From contig JAHBZT010000001.1 in the NCBI GenBank assembly GCA_019635315.1, positions 310,001-374,000 on the forward strand: a stretch of 64,000 nt of DNA, in the 5' to 3' direction. Under the pieces are notes generated by a model that had not been told where the DNA came from, searched no databases, and was given only the letters and a program-made list of their open reading frames with translations. This document shows, piece by piece, positions 47,163 through 56,136 of this stretch (position 1 is the stretch's first letter; the number at the start of each line of letters is the position of its first letter). This DNA comes from Rubrivivax sp. (GTDB taxonomy: Bacteria; Pseudomonadota; Gammaproteobacteria; Burkholderiales; Burkholderiaceae_C). Both the position numbers and the translations under genes were made by a program.

Positions 47163-48992
47163 ATGAAAGTCCGCCAACTGCTGCTTCCCCTGCTGGCCGC
47201 GCTGTCCCTGCTGGCTGCGGCGCCGACGGCGCTGTCCCAGGCGGGCGGCCCCAAGATCCTGCGCTACGCCTTCCCGATCGCCGAGAGCAACTTCGACCCG
47301 GCGCAGATCACCGACCTGTACTCGCGCACCGTCGCGGTCGGCTTCTTCGAGGCGCCGCTGGAGTTCGAGTACTGGGCGCGCCCGGTGCGCATGCGGCCCA
47401 ATACCGCCGCCGCGATGCCCGAGGTCAGCGAGGACTTCCGCACCTTTACCTTCCGCATCAAGCCGGGCATCTATTTCGCCGACGACCCGGCCTTCAAGGG
47501 CCAGCGGCGCGAGCTGACGGCCGAGGACTATGTCTACTCGATCAAGCGCCACTACGACCCGCGCTGGAAGAGCGGAAACCTCTACATCCTCGAGAACGCC
47601 AAGATCCTGGGCCTGTCGGAACTGCGCCGCCGGCTGCTCGACGAGAAGAAGCCCTTCGACTACGACACGCCGGTCGAGGGCCTGCGCGCGCTGGACCGCT
47701 ACACCTTCCAGGTCAGGCTGGCCGAGCCGTCACCGCGTTTTCTCTACAACTTCGCCGACGGCTCGTTCACCGGCGCGCTGGCGCGCGAGGTGGTGGAGGC
47801 CTACGGCGACAGCATCGGCGAGCACCCGGTGGGCACCGGGCCCTTCGTGCTGAAGAGCTGGAAGCGCAGCTCGCGCATCGTGCTGGCCCGGAACCCGAAC
47901 TACCGCGAGGTGCTGTGGAACGAGACCCCGCCGGCCGGCAACGAACGCCTGGTCAAGGCGGTGGACCGGCTCAAGGGCAAGCGCCTTCCGCTGATCGACG
48001 AGGTGCACATCTCCGTCATCGAGGAGACGCAGCCGCGCTGGCTGAGCTTCCTCGGCGAGGAGCAGGACCTGACCGAGAACGTGCCCTCCGAATTCGCGAG
48101 CACCGCGATCCCGAACAACGAGCTGGCGCCCCACCTGGTCCGGCGCGGCGTGCAGATGGTGCGCTATGCGCGCGCCGACGTCTCGGTGTCCTACTTCGCG
48201 ATGGAGCACCCGGTGGTCGGCGGCTACGAGCCGCACAAGGTGGCGCTGCGCCGCGCGATCAGCCTGGCGGTGGACATCGAGCGCGAGATCCGCATCCTGC
48301 GCCGCGGCCAGGCCGTGCCGGCGCAGGGGCCGATCGCGCCCGGCACCTGGGGCCACGACCCGTCCTTCAAGACCGAGATGAGCGACTACAACGTCGCGCG
48401 TGCGAAGGCGCTGCTGGACATGCACGGCTACGTGGACCGCGACGGCGACGGCTGGCGCGAGCAGCCCGACGGCAGCCCGCTGCTGCTGGAGTACGCGACG
48501 CAGCCCGACCAGCTCAGCCGCCAGGCGAGCGAGCTGTGGAAGAAGAACATGGACGCGGTGGGCATCCGCATCGTGTTCAAGACCGGCAAGTGGCCCGAGC
48601 AGCTGCGCGCCAGCCGCGGCGGCCAGCTGATGATGTGGGGCGTGGGCTGGAGCGCCGGCGCGCCCGACGGCGACACCTTCCTGGCGCTGGGCTACGGGCC
48701 GAACAAGGGCCAGGCCAATCACTCGCGCTTCAACCTGCCTGCCTTCAATGCGCTGTACGAGAAGCAGCGCGGGCTGCCCGACGGCCCCGAGCGCCAGGCC
48801 GCGATGACCGCGGCGGCCAAGCTGATGGTCGCCTACATGCCGTACAAGATCCACGTGCACCGCGTGTGGACCGACCTCGCCCATGCCTGGGTCGTCGGCT
48901 ACGACCGCAACGTCTTCGTGCGCGAATTCTGGAAATACGTCGACATCGACCTCGACGAGCAGCGCCGGCGCGGGGCGGGTGGGGCGCACTGA
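47163..48992 (+). CDS. Family 5 peptide-binding protein 2
   Basis: 609 residues; Sec signal MKVRQLLLPLLAALSLLAAAP with cleavage near residue 25. It shares the landmarks of its neighbours (AESNFDPAQITD, LTAEDYVYSIKRHYDP, EHPVGTGPFVLKSWK, HPVVGGYEPHKVALRRAISLA, GYVDRDGDGWREQPDGS). The mid-protein region lining the pocket differs from protein 1 (SEFASTAIPNNELAPHLVRRGV), suggesting a different peptide preference. Confidence 0.94.
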   Translation: MKVRQLLLPLLAALSLLAAAPTALSQAGGPKILRYAFPIAESNFDPAQITDLYSRTVAVGFFEAPLEFEYWARPVRMRPNTAAAMPEVSEDFRTFTFRIKPGIYFADDPAFKGQRRELTAEDYVYSIKRHYDPRWKSGNLYILENAKILGLSELRRRLLDEKKPFDYDTPVEGLRALDRYTFQVRLAEPSPRFLYNFADGSFTGALAREVVEAYGDSIGEHPVGTGPFVLKSWKRSSRIVLARNPNYREVLWNETPPAGNERLVKAVDRLKGKRLPLIDEVHISVIEETQPRWLSFLGEEQDLTENVPSEFASTAIPNNELAPHLVRRGVQMVRYARADVSVSYFAMEHPVVGGYEPHKVALRRAISLAVDIEREIRILRRGQAVPAQGPIAPGTWGHDPSFKTEMSDYNVARAKALLDMHGYVDRDGDGWREQPDGSPLLLEYATQPDQLSRQASELWKKNMDAVGIRIVFKTGKWPEQLRASRGGQLMMWGVGWSAGAPDGDTFLALGYGPNKGQANHSRFNLPAFNALYEKQRGLPDGPERQAAMTAAAKLMVAYMPYKIHVHRVWTDLAHAWVVGYDRNVFVREFWKYVDIDLDEQRRRGAGGAH

Positions 48993-49002
48993 CCCCGCGG
49001 TG

Positions 49003-50832
49003 ATGACGCTCAGGCGGCGCGACGCGCTGGGCTGGGCCGGCGGCCTGGCCGCCGGTGCCGCGTGGCCGGCTGCGTCGCTGCAGGCCCGCGCCGCGCCGCA
49101 GCGGCGACCGCATGTGCTGCGCTACGCCTTCCCGGTCGCCGAGAGCAGCTTCGACCCGGCGCAGATCACCGACGTCTATTCGCGCACGGTGATCAGCCAT
49201 GTCTTCGAGTCGCTGTACGGCTACGACCACCTCGCGCGGCCGCCGCGCATCGTGCCGCTCACCGCGGCCGGCATGCCCGAGGTCAGCGCCGACTTCCGCA
49301 CCTGGACCGTGCGCGTGCAGCCGGGCATCTTCTTCGCCGACGACCCCGCCTTCGGCGGCCGGCCGCGCGAACTGGTCGCCGCCGACTTCCTGCTGCCGTT
49401 CAAGCGCTGCGCCGACCCGGCGACCAAGAGCCCGCTGTGGTCCAACGTGGCGCTGCTGGGCTTCGCGGGCCTGGCCGCGGCGCGGCGGGCGGCGATCGAC
49501 GGCCGGACCGCGTTCGACTATGCGCGGCCCATCGAGGGCCTGCGCGTGCTCGACCGCCACACGCTGCAGCTGCACTGCGACGAACCACGGCCGCGCCTGC
49601 TGGACGCGCTGGCGATACCCGGCCAGTACGGCGCGGTGGCGCACGAGGTGGTGAGGCATTACGGGGACCGCATCGGCGAGCACCCGGTGGGCACCGGGCC
49701 GTTCCGGCTGGCGCAGTGGCGGCGCAGCTCGCGCATCGTGCTCGAGCGCAACCCGGCCTACCGCGAACGGCGATGGCATGCGCAGCCGGCCGACGGCGAC
49801 GGCGCCGGCCAGGCCATCGCCGGGCGGCTGCGCGGGCGCCGGCTGCCGCTGCTGGACCGCGTCGAGATCGCCATCATCGAGGAGGCGCAGCCGCGCTGGC
49901 TGAGCTTCCTGAACGGCGAGGCCGACCTGATCGAGCGCGTGCCGGCCGAATTCAGCGACCTCGCGATGCCCGGCGGCGTGATCGCGCCCAACCTGGCCAA
50001 GGCCGGCGTGCGCGGCGAGCGCGTGCTGCAGCCCGACATCGCGATGACGGTCTACAACATGGACGACCCGGTGGTCGGCGGCTATGCGCCGGAGAAGGTG
50101 GCGCTGCGCCGCGCGCTCAACCTGGCCGTCGACATCGACCGCGAGATCCGCATCGCGCGCCGCGGCCTGGCGGTGCCGGCGCAGAGCCCGGTGCTGCCGC
50201 ACATGAGCGGCTACGACCCGGCCTTCAAGAGCGAGAACAGCGACTACAGCCCGGCACGCGCCAAGGCGCTGCTGGACCTGTACGGCTATGTCGACCGCGA
50301 CGGCGACGGCTGGCGCGAGCTGCCCGACGGCCGCCCGCTGGTGCTGGCGATGGCCACGCAGCCCGACCAGGTCAGCCGCCAGCTCGACGAGCTGTGGAAG
50401 CGCAACCTCGACGCCATCGGCGTGCGGCTGGAATTCCGCCCCGCCAAGTGGCCGGAGAACCTGCGCGCCGCACGCGCCGGGCGCTTCCAGATGTGGGGCG
50501 TGGGCTCCAGCGCCACCAGTGGCGACGGCCAGGACATGCTGCGCCGCTACCACGGCGCGCAGGCCGGGCAGCAGAACCTGTCGCGCTTCGCGCGGCCGGA
50601 GTTCGACGCCCTGTTCGACCGCCTGACCGCGCTGCCCGACGGCCCCGAGCGCAACGCGCTGTTCGACCGTGCCAAGCGCGTCGCGGTGGTCTGGGCGCCG
50701 TACAAGCTGCACGTGCACCGCCATGCGGTGGACCTGGTGCAGGCCGGCGTCGTCGGCTACCGGCGGCCGCCGTTCTGGAACGACTGGTGGCACATGGTCG
50801 ACGTCGCCGACGGCCCCGGCGAGGCGGCGTGA
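49003..50832 (+). CDS. Family 5 peptide-binding protein 3
   Basis: 609 residues; signal MTLRRRDALGWAGGLAAGAAW has consecutive arginines and may use the Tat route. ATG 49003 (GTG three bases before). Landmarks AESSFDPAQITDVYSRT, HPVGTGPFRLAQWR, DDPVVGGYAPEKVALRRALNLA and GYVDRDGDGWRELPDG. It is the most divergent copy near the N-terminal lobe (FLLPFKRCADPATK replaces the usual YVYSIKRHYDP). It overlaps the fourth gene by four bases. Confidence 0.93.
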   Translation: MTLRRRDALGWAGGLAAGAAWPAASLQARAAPQRRPHVLRYAFPVAESSFDPAQITDVYSRTVISHVFESLYGYDHLARPPRIVPLTAAGMPEVSADFRTWTVRVQPGIFFADDPAFGGRPRELVAADFLLPFKRCADPATKSPLWSNVALLGFAGLAAARRAAIDGRTAFDYARPIEGLRVLDRHTLQLHCDEPRPRLLDALAIPGQYGAVAHEVVRHYGDRIGEHPVGTGPFRLAQWRRSSRIVLERNPAYRERRWHAQPADGDGAGQAIAGRLRGRRLPLLDRVEIAIIEEAQPRWLSFLNGEADLIERVPAEFSDLAMPGGVIAPNLAKAGVRGERVLQPDIAMTVYNMDDPVVGGYAPEKVALRRALNLAVDIDREIRIARRGLAVPAQSPVLPHMSGYDPAFKSENSDYSPARAKALLDLYGYVDRDGDGWRELPDGRPLVLAMATQPDQVSRQLDELWKRNLDAIGVRLEFRPAKWPENLRAARAGRFQMWGVGSSATSGDGQDMLRRYHGAQAGQQNLSRFARPEFDALFDRLTALPDGPERNALFDRAKRVAVVWAPYKLHVHRHAVDLVQAGVVGYRRPPFWNDWWHMVDVADGPGEAA

Positions 50833-52637
50833 ACCGGCTGCGCAGGCGTTCGCTGCTGCTCGCGCCGGCCGCGCTGGGTGCGCTGCCGTTCGCGCGCGCG
50901 CAGCCGGCCGCCGGCGCGCGCAAGGTGCTGCGCTTCGCGGCCAATACCGCCGAGTCGGGTTACGACCCGGTGCGTGTCGGCGACCAGAGCTCGATCCGCG
51001 TCATCGCCCACATCTTCGAGCCGCCGCTGACCTACGACCCGCTGGCCGACCCGCCGCGCATGGTGCCGCTGACCGCGGCGGCGATGCCGGAGGTGTCCGA
51101 CGACCACCGGCGCTTCGTCGTCACCTTGCAGCGCGGCATCCTGTTCGGCGACGACCCGGCCTTCGGCGGCAAGCCGCGCGAGCTGACGGCGGCCGACTAC
51201 GTCTACACGATCAAGCGCCACTACGACCCGGCCAACCGCACCGAGTACCTGTACCAGTTCGAGAACGCGAAGATCCTCGGCCTGTCGGAGCTGCGCCGGC
51301 GCGTGATCGCCGAGAAGACGCCGTTCCCGTACGACGTGGAGGTCGACGGGCTGCGGGCGCTGGACCGCTACCGCTTCGAGATCCGCCTCGCCGAGTCGGC
51401 GCCACGCTTCCTGCAGGTGCTGGCCGGCTGGGCCTGCGGCGCGGTGGCGCGCGAGGTCATCGAGGCCTATGCCGACGACACGATGGCGCACCCGGTGGGC
51501 ACCGGCCCGTTCCGCCTCGTGCAGTGGCGGCGCGCGTCGCGCACGGTGCTGGAGCGCAACCCGAATTTCCGCGAGCAGCGCTTCGCGACGGTGGCCGATC
51601 TGGACGCGCCGGGCCAGGCCGCGCGCGCCGAGACCGCCAGGCGCCTGCAGGGCCGGCGCGCGCCGCTGGTCGACCGCCTCGAATTCGACGTCATCGAGGA
51701 GTCGCAGCCGCGCTGGCTGGCCTTCCTGAGCGGCGACCACGACGTGCTGACGCTGCCGTCGGAATTCGGCGAGCTCGCGATGGCCGGCGGCCAGCCTGCG
51801 CCCTTCCTGCAGCGCCTGGGCGTGCAGGCCGAGCGCGCGCTGACGCCCAGCATCTCGCACACCTTCTTCAACTGCGACGACCCGGTGGTCGGCGGCTACA
51901 CGCCCGAGCAGGTGGCACTGCGCCGCGCCATCGCGATCGGCTACGACACGCGCGAGGAGGTGCGCCTGGTCATGCGCGGGCAGGCGGTGCCGGCGGCCAG
52001 CATGATTGCGCCGCACTGCTACGGCTACGACGCCGCGCTGGTGTCGCAGATGGGCCGCGGCGACGCGGCGCGCGCCAATGCGCTGCTGGACCTCTACGGC
52101 TTCGCCGACCGCGACCGCGACGGCCTGCGCGAGAGGCCCGACGGCAGCGCGCTGACCCTGCGCATCGCCTTCACGCCCGACCGCCGCGCGCGTGCGGTCA
52201 GCGAGCTGTGGCTCAAGCACATGCGGCGCCTCGGCTTGCGCACGCAGTTCGAATTCGCGCCCTTCGCCGAGCTGATCAAGCGCGCGCTCGCCGGCCAGCT
52301 GATGATGTGGGGCTTCCAGTGGGGCGCCGGCGCGCCCGACGGCGACTTCTTCCTCGGCCTGGCCTACGGGCCGAATGCCGACCAGAGCAACGACGCGCGT
52401 TTCAAGCTGGCGGAATACGACCGCCTGTACGAGCGCCAGCGTGTGCTGCCCGACGGCCCCGAGCGGTTGGCGCTGATGCAGCGCGCCAACCGCATGATGC
52501 TGGCCTGGGTGCCCTACCTGCCGCACTTCCACCAGATCCAGACCGAGCTGCTGCACGCCCATGTGCGCGGCCCGGTGCGCCACCCGTTCAACAGCGACTG
52601 GTTCCGCTGGGTCGACATCGCGCCCGACGGCGCCTGA
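50829..52637 (+). CDS. Family 5 peptide-binding protein 4
   Basis: 602 residues from GTG 50829 (GTGA overlap). Signal VNRLRRRSLLLAPAALGALPF is Tat-like. Landmarks AESGYDPVRVGDQSS, LTAADYVYTIKRHYDP, HPVGTGPFRLVQWRRASR, DDPVVGGYTPEQVALRRAIAIGY and GFADRDRDGLRERPDGS. The acidic loop shared by all four is altered here (DRDRDG instead of DRDGDG). Last of the tandem set, 17 bases before the acetoacetyl-CoA synthetase gene. Confidence 0.93.
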   Translation: MNRLRRRSLLLAPAALGALPFARAQPAAGARKVLRFAANTAESGYDPVRVGDQSSIRVIAHIFEPPLTYDPLADPPRMVPLTAAAMPEVSDDHRRFVVTLQRGILFGDDPAFGGKPRELTAADYVYTIKRHYDPANRTEYLYQFENAKILGLSELRRRVIAEKTPFPYDVEVDGLRALDRYRFEIRLAESAPRFLQVLAGWACGAVAREVIEAYADDTMAHPVGTGPFRLVQWRRASRTVLERNPNFREQRFATVADLDAPGQAARAETARRLQGRRAPLVDRLEFDVIEESQPRWLAFLSGDHDVLTLPSEFGELAMAGGQPAPFLQRLGVQAERALTPSISHTFFNCDDPVVGGYTPEQVALRRAIAIGYDTREEVRLVMRGQAVPAASMIAPHCYGYDAALVSQMGRGDAARANALLDLYGFADRDRDGLRERPDGSALTLRIAFTPDRRARAVSELWLKHMRRLGLRTQFEFAPFAELIKRALAGQLMMWGFQWGAGAPDGDFFLGLAYGPNADQSNDARFKLAEYDRLYERQRVLPDGPERLALMQRANRMMLAWVPYLPHFHQIQTELLHAHVRGPVRHPFNSDWFRWVDIAPDGA

Positions 52638-52654
52638 GCAACGCGCGCCACGAC

Positions 52655-54754
52655 ATGAGCGAACCCACGCCCCGCATCACGCTGTACCAGCGCTGGCTGG
52701 CGCAGCACCGCGACCTGCACTTCGACGACTACGACGCACTGTGGCGCTGGTCCACGAGCGACCTGCCGGGCTTCTGGTCGTCGATCTGGGAGTACTTCGA
52801 CATCGAGTCGCCGACGCCGTGGAGCGCGGTGATCGAGGCCGAGCTGATGCCCGGCGCACGCTGGTTTCCCGGTGCGCAGCTCAACTATGCGCGCCAGGCG
52901 CTGCGCCATGCCGACGCGGCGCAGGCCGCCGGCCACCCGGCCCTCGTGTTCCAGAACGAACGCCTGGCCGCGCCGGTGGCGATGTCCTGGCATGAACTGC
53001 GCCGCCAGGTCGGGTGTTTTGCGCAGCGCCTGCGTGCCGCCGGCGTGCAGCGCGGCGACCGCGTCTGTGCCTACCTGCCGAATACGCCGCAGGCGGTGGT
53101 CGCCTTCCTGGCCACCGCCAGCATCGGCGCGGTGTGGAGCGTGTGCTCGCCGGACATGGGGCCGGTGGCGGTGCTGGACCGATTCCGCCAGATCGAACCG
53201 AAGGTCCTGGTTGCGGTGGACGGCCAGGTCTGGGGCGGCGTCGTGCACGACCGCCGCGCCGTGCTGCGCGAGGTGCTGGACGCGCTGCCGTCGGTGCGCC
53301 ATCTGATCTTCCTGGCCGACGTGGATCCGACCGCCGCGGCCGACGACCTTGCCGCGCCGGGCCGCGAGGCGCACCGCTTCGAGGACTGGACCGCCGGCGA
53401 CGCCGGCGACTGGCAGCCGGAGTGGCTGCCCTTCGACCACCCGCTGTGGATCGTCTACTCCAGCGGCACCACCGGCCTGCCCAAGCCCATCGTGCACGGG
53501 CATGGCGGCATCGTGCTCGAGATGCTCAAGGGCGGGCTGCACAACGACATCGCCCCCAGTGTCGAAGGGGCCCCCTGGCGGCCGCAGGCCGCCGCCCCCC
53601 GAGGGGGACCGGGCAGCCCGGCCAAGCCGGATCTGCCCTACGAATTCGGCGAACGCTTCCACTGGTTCAGCAGCACCGGCTGGATCATGTGGAATGCGCA
53701 GGTCGGCGGCCTGCTGTCGGGCACCACGATCTGCCTGTACGACGGCAACCCCGGCGGGCCCAACCCGGCCAGCGGCCGGCCGGCCGACTGGGGCACGCTG
53801 TGGCGCTTCGCGGCGGCCGCCGGCGTGACCTGGTTCGGCGCCGGCGCTGCCTTCTACGCCAGTTGCCTGAAGGCCGGCGTGGAGCCATTGCGCGAGGGCG
53901 ACCTGTCGCGGCTGCGCGCCATCGGCTCCACCGGCAGCCCGCTGTCCGACGAAGGCTACCAGTGGATCTGGGACCACTGCCCCAAGGTCGACGGGCACGA
54001 CATCTGGCTCAACCCGATCAGCGGCGGCACCGACTTCGCCGGCGCCTTCGTGGCCGGCAACCGCACGCTGCCGGTGGTCAAGGGCGAGATGCAGTGCCGC
54101 TGCCTGGGTGCCGCGGTGGCGGCCTGGAGCGAGGACGGCCGCGAGCTGGTCGACGAGGTCGGCGAACTGGTCTGCACGAAGCCGATGCCGTCGATGCCGC
54201 TGTACTTCTGGAACGACGAAGGCGGCCGCCGCTACCGCGAGAGCTACTTCGACATGTTCCCGGGCGTCTGGCGCCACGGCGACTGGATACGCATCACCCC
54301 GCGCGGCGGGGCCATCATCTACGGCCGCAGCGACGCCACGATCAACCGCCACGGCATCCGCATGGGCACGGCGGAGCTGTACCGCGCGGTGGAGGCGCTG
54401 CCCGAGGTGCTGGACAGCCTGGTCGTGGACCTCGAATACCTGGGCCGCGAGAGCTGGATGCCGCTGTTCGTCGTGCTGCGCGAGGGCCTGCGGCTGGACG
54501 ACGCGCTGAAGGCGCGCATCAAGGCCGCGATCCGCCAGGCGCTGTCGGCGCGCCACGTGCCCAACGAGGTCTTCCAGGTCGCGGCCATTCCGCGCACGCT
54601 GTCGGGCAAGAAGATGGAGCTGCCGGTCAAGAAGCTGCTGCTGGGCGCCGCGCCGGAGACGGTGCTCAAGCGCGACGCGATGGCCAACGCCGACAGCCTG
54701 GACTGGTACGTGGACTTCGCGCGCCGGCGCGCGCAGGGCGCCGGCACGGGCTGA
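52655..54754 (+). CDS. Acetoacetyl-CoA synthetase
   Basis: 699 residues, longer than the usual 650-660. It activates acetoacetate to its CoA ester with ATP in the cytoplasm. N-terminal LWRWSTSDLPGFWSSIWEYFDI and the adenylation motifs YSSGTTGLPKPIVHG, FGAGAAFYASCLKAG, GSTGSPLSDEGYQWI, HGDWIRITPRGG and the acetylation-site region TLSGKKMELPVKK are intact. Between HNDI and FGERFHWFSSTGWIMWN (about residues 300-330) lies an extra proline/alanine-rich stretch encoded by a palindromic GC-rich element. The enzyme probably tolerates this as a surface loop. Confidence 0.94.
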   Translation: MSEPTPRITLYQRWLAQHRDLHFDDYDALWRWSTSDLPGFWSSIWEYFDIESPTPWSAVIEAELMPGARWFPGAQLNYARQALRHADAAQAAGHPALVFQNERLAAPVAMSWHELRRQVGCFAQRLRAAGVQRGDRVCAYLPNTPQAVVAFLATASIGAVWSVCSPDMGPVAVLDRFRQIEPKVLVAVDGQVWGGVVHDRRAVLREVLDALPSVRHLIFLADVDPTAAADDLAAPGREAHRFEDWTAGDAGDWQPEWLPFDHPLWIVYSSGTTGLPKPIVHGHGGIVLEMLKGGLHNDIAPSVEGAPWRPQAAAPRGGPGSPAKPDLPYEFGERFHWFSSTGWIMWNAQVGGLLSGTTICLYDGNPGGPNPASGRPADWGTLWRFAAAAGVTWFGAGAAFYASCLKAGVEPLREGDLSRLRAIGSTGSPLSDEGYQWIWDHCPKVDGHDIWLNPISGGTDFAGAFVAGNRTLPVVKGEMQCRCLGAAVAAWSEDGRELVDEVGELVCTKPMPSMPLYFWNDEGGRRYRESYFDMFPGVWRHGDWIRITPRGGAIIYGRSDATINRHGIRMGTAELYRAVEALPEVLDSLVVDLEYLGRESWMPLFVVLREGLRLDDALKARIKAAIRQALSARHVPNEVFQVAAIPRTLSGKKMELPVKKLLLGAAPETVLKRDAMANADSLDWYVDFARRRAQGAGTG
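53561..53630 (+). repeat. Palindromic repeat element inside a coding sequence
   Basis: Contains GGCGGCC-GCA-GGCCGCC (53577-53593), flanking C5 and G5 runs (53571-53575 and 53603-53607) and the palindrome CCGGGCAGCCCGG (53609-53621). The structure resembles intergenic GC palindromes such as those at 24710-24777. It is in frame and adds roughly 25-30 residues. Confidence 0.65.
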
Positions 54755-54842
54755 ACGTGGTCTCGAGCTGAACCGGCTCGGCCGGGCAGCTCGATCCCCG
54801 TCGGGGGCGGGTCGGGTGCAGTCCGGCCTTGAGGTGGAGGGC

Positions 54843-55442
54843 TCAGTTCGTCTGCGTGACGATGGTCACGCGCCGGTTCTCCGGCGCCGCCGGGTCCGAC
54901 GGGTTCATCAGCGCGCTGGAGCCGCGGCCGACCGCGCTGACGCGCTCGGCCGCCAGGCCGTGCTGCGTCAGCAGGTAGCTGCGCACCGCCTCGGCACGCG
55001 CCTGGCTCAGGCGCAGGTTGTGCTCGTCGCTGCCGCGCGGGTCGGCATGGCCTTCGATCGTGAAGCGCTGGCTGGCCAGGCGGTCGGACTTCATCGCGCC
55101 GGCCAGCACGTCCAGCGCGCTGCGCGCGCGCGGCGTCAGCTCGGCCGAGTCGGTGACGAAGGTGACCAGGATGCTGGCCTTGCCCGCGCCGGCCGCCGCG
55201 GCCGCCGTGCCGGCCGCCGCCGCGCCCGGGCGGATCGCCGGCCGGAAGCTGCGCGTCAGCGGGCGCTCGTCGGCGGCCGAGGCCGCCGGCTCGGGCGGCG
55301 TCAGCGCGTCGATCAGCGCCTTCTCGGTGACCTGGCCTTCGCGCAGCAGCTTCTCCTGCGCCAGCGCGGGCGCGGCGGCCAGCAGTGCGGCGCACAGCGC
55401 GCCGGCGAGGGCCGGGTGGGCGGTCTCGAAGAAGGTCTTCAT
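54843..55442 (-). CDS. OmpA-family protein 1
   Basis: 199 residues: signal peptide to about residue 28, a linker of low complexity, and a C-terminal OmpA/MotB peptidoglycan-binding domain (about 90-199) with FTIEGHADPRGSDEHNLRLSQARAEAV and GRGSSALMNPSDPAAPENRRV. No lipobox or beta-barrel. It probably rides in the periplasm bound to peptidoglycan. It is a clear paralogue of the OmpA protein at 60297 and diverges from the two-component genes. Confidence 0.88.
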   Translation of the reverse strand: MKTFFETAHPALAGALCAALLAAAPALAQEKLLREGQVTEKALIDALTPPEPAASAADERPLTRSFRPAIRPGAAAAGTAAAAAGAGKASILVTFVTDSAELTPRARSALDVLAGAMKSDRLASQRFTIEGHADPRGSDEHNLRLSQARAEAVRSYLLTQHGLAAERVSAVGRGSSALMNPSDPAAPENRRVTIVTQTN

Positions 55443-55533
55443 GCATGCTCTCCTGCGGCGGCGCGCGCCGCCCTGCGGTCAAATCCTACGCCGATGCGCG
55501 ACGCCGTCGCGCGGTGCGGCCGTCGCCGACGCG

Positions 55534-55956
55534 TCATGCGCCACGCTGCGGCCGGGCCAGCGTCTTCAGCGCGAAGCGGCCGTCGTTCTGGAACAGCCAG
55601 GCCTCGATCAGGCCCTCGCCGCGCAGCGCCTGGCGTGCCTCGTGCGTGAGCCCGACGGCCGGCGGCAGCCGCGCCACCGATTCCAGCGCCACGCGCGTCA
55701 GCTCGGGCTGCTCGGGGTTGTCGCGGAAGACCTCCGCGTGCCAGCGGTCGTCGTCGCCCAGGCGCACGCGCAGCACGACGACGGCGCGCAGCAGCGGCTG
55801 CGGCTGGTCCTGGTGCACGCGGGTCGCCGAGTTCAGGTAGACGGCGCGCGCGAAGTCGGCCTTCAGCTGCTCGGCGGACTGGCCACGCGCCGGGCCCGCC
55901 AGCAGGGCCAGCAGCGACAGCAGCAGGGCGACGGCGATCAGGCGCAGGGTGGTCAC
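55534..55956 (-). CDS. Small secreted hypothetical protein
   Basis: 140 residues from GTG 55956, chosen for GAGGAGA eight bases upstream and the signal peptide that follows (LRLIAVALLLSLLALLAGPARGQ). The mature part of about 115 residues is mixed alpha/beta with YLNSATRVHQDQPQPLLRAVVVLRVRL; no family is recognised. It is transcribed with OmpA protein 1 (91-base gap) and divergently from the response regulator, across an inverted repeat. Confidence 0.72.
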   Translation of the reverse strand: MTTLRLIAVALLLSLLALLAGPARGQSAEQLKADFARAVYLNSATRVHQDQPQPLLRAVVVLRVRLGDDDRWHAEVFRDNPEQPELTRVALESVARLPPAVGLTHEARQALRGEGLIEAWLFQNDGRFALKTLARPQRGA

Positions 55957-56037
55957 GGCGGTCTCCTCGACACCCGGAGGCGGTGGGCTCCGGTGGCGCC
56001 ATTTCGACACCGGCGGCCGCCGCTGAACAGGAGACCG

Positions 56038-56080
56038 AGGTATCACCGGCTGAACCGGTCCGGGGTCCGGCGTGATACCT
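56038..56080. promoter_or_regulatory. Inverted repeat in the divergent regulator promoter
   Basis: AGGTATCAC (56038-56046) and GTGATACCT (56072-56080) are perfect 9-bp arms, 25 bases apart, midway between two divergent starts. This is a likely binding site for the adjacent LuxR-type regulator or another dimeric protein. Confidence 0.55.
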
Positions 56081-56136
56081 TGGTACCGTACCGTGCAAAG
56101 CGCACGCCGCGCAGCATCGCCGGGTCCCGATTGCCG

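Noticed and set aside
54793-54815. Terminator between acetoacetyl-CoA synthetase and OmpA protein 1
   Set aside because: Only a short CCCC-GTC-GGGG stem with no T-run; too weak to call.
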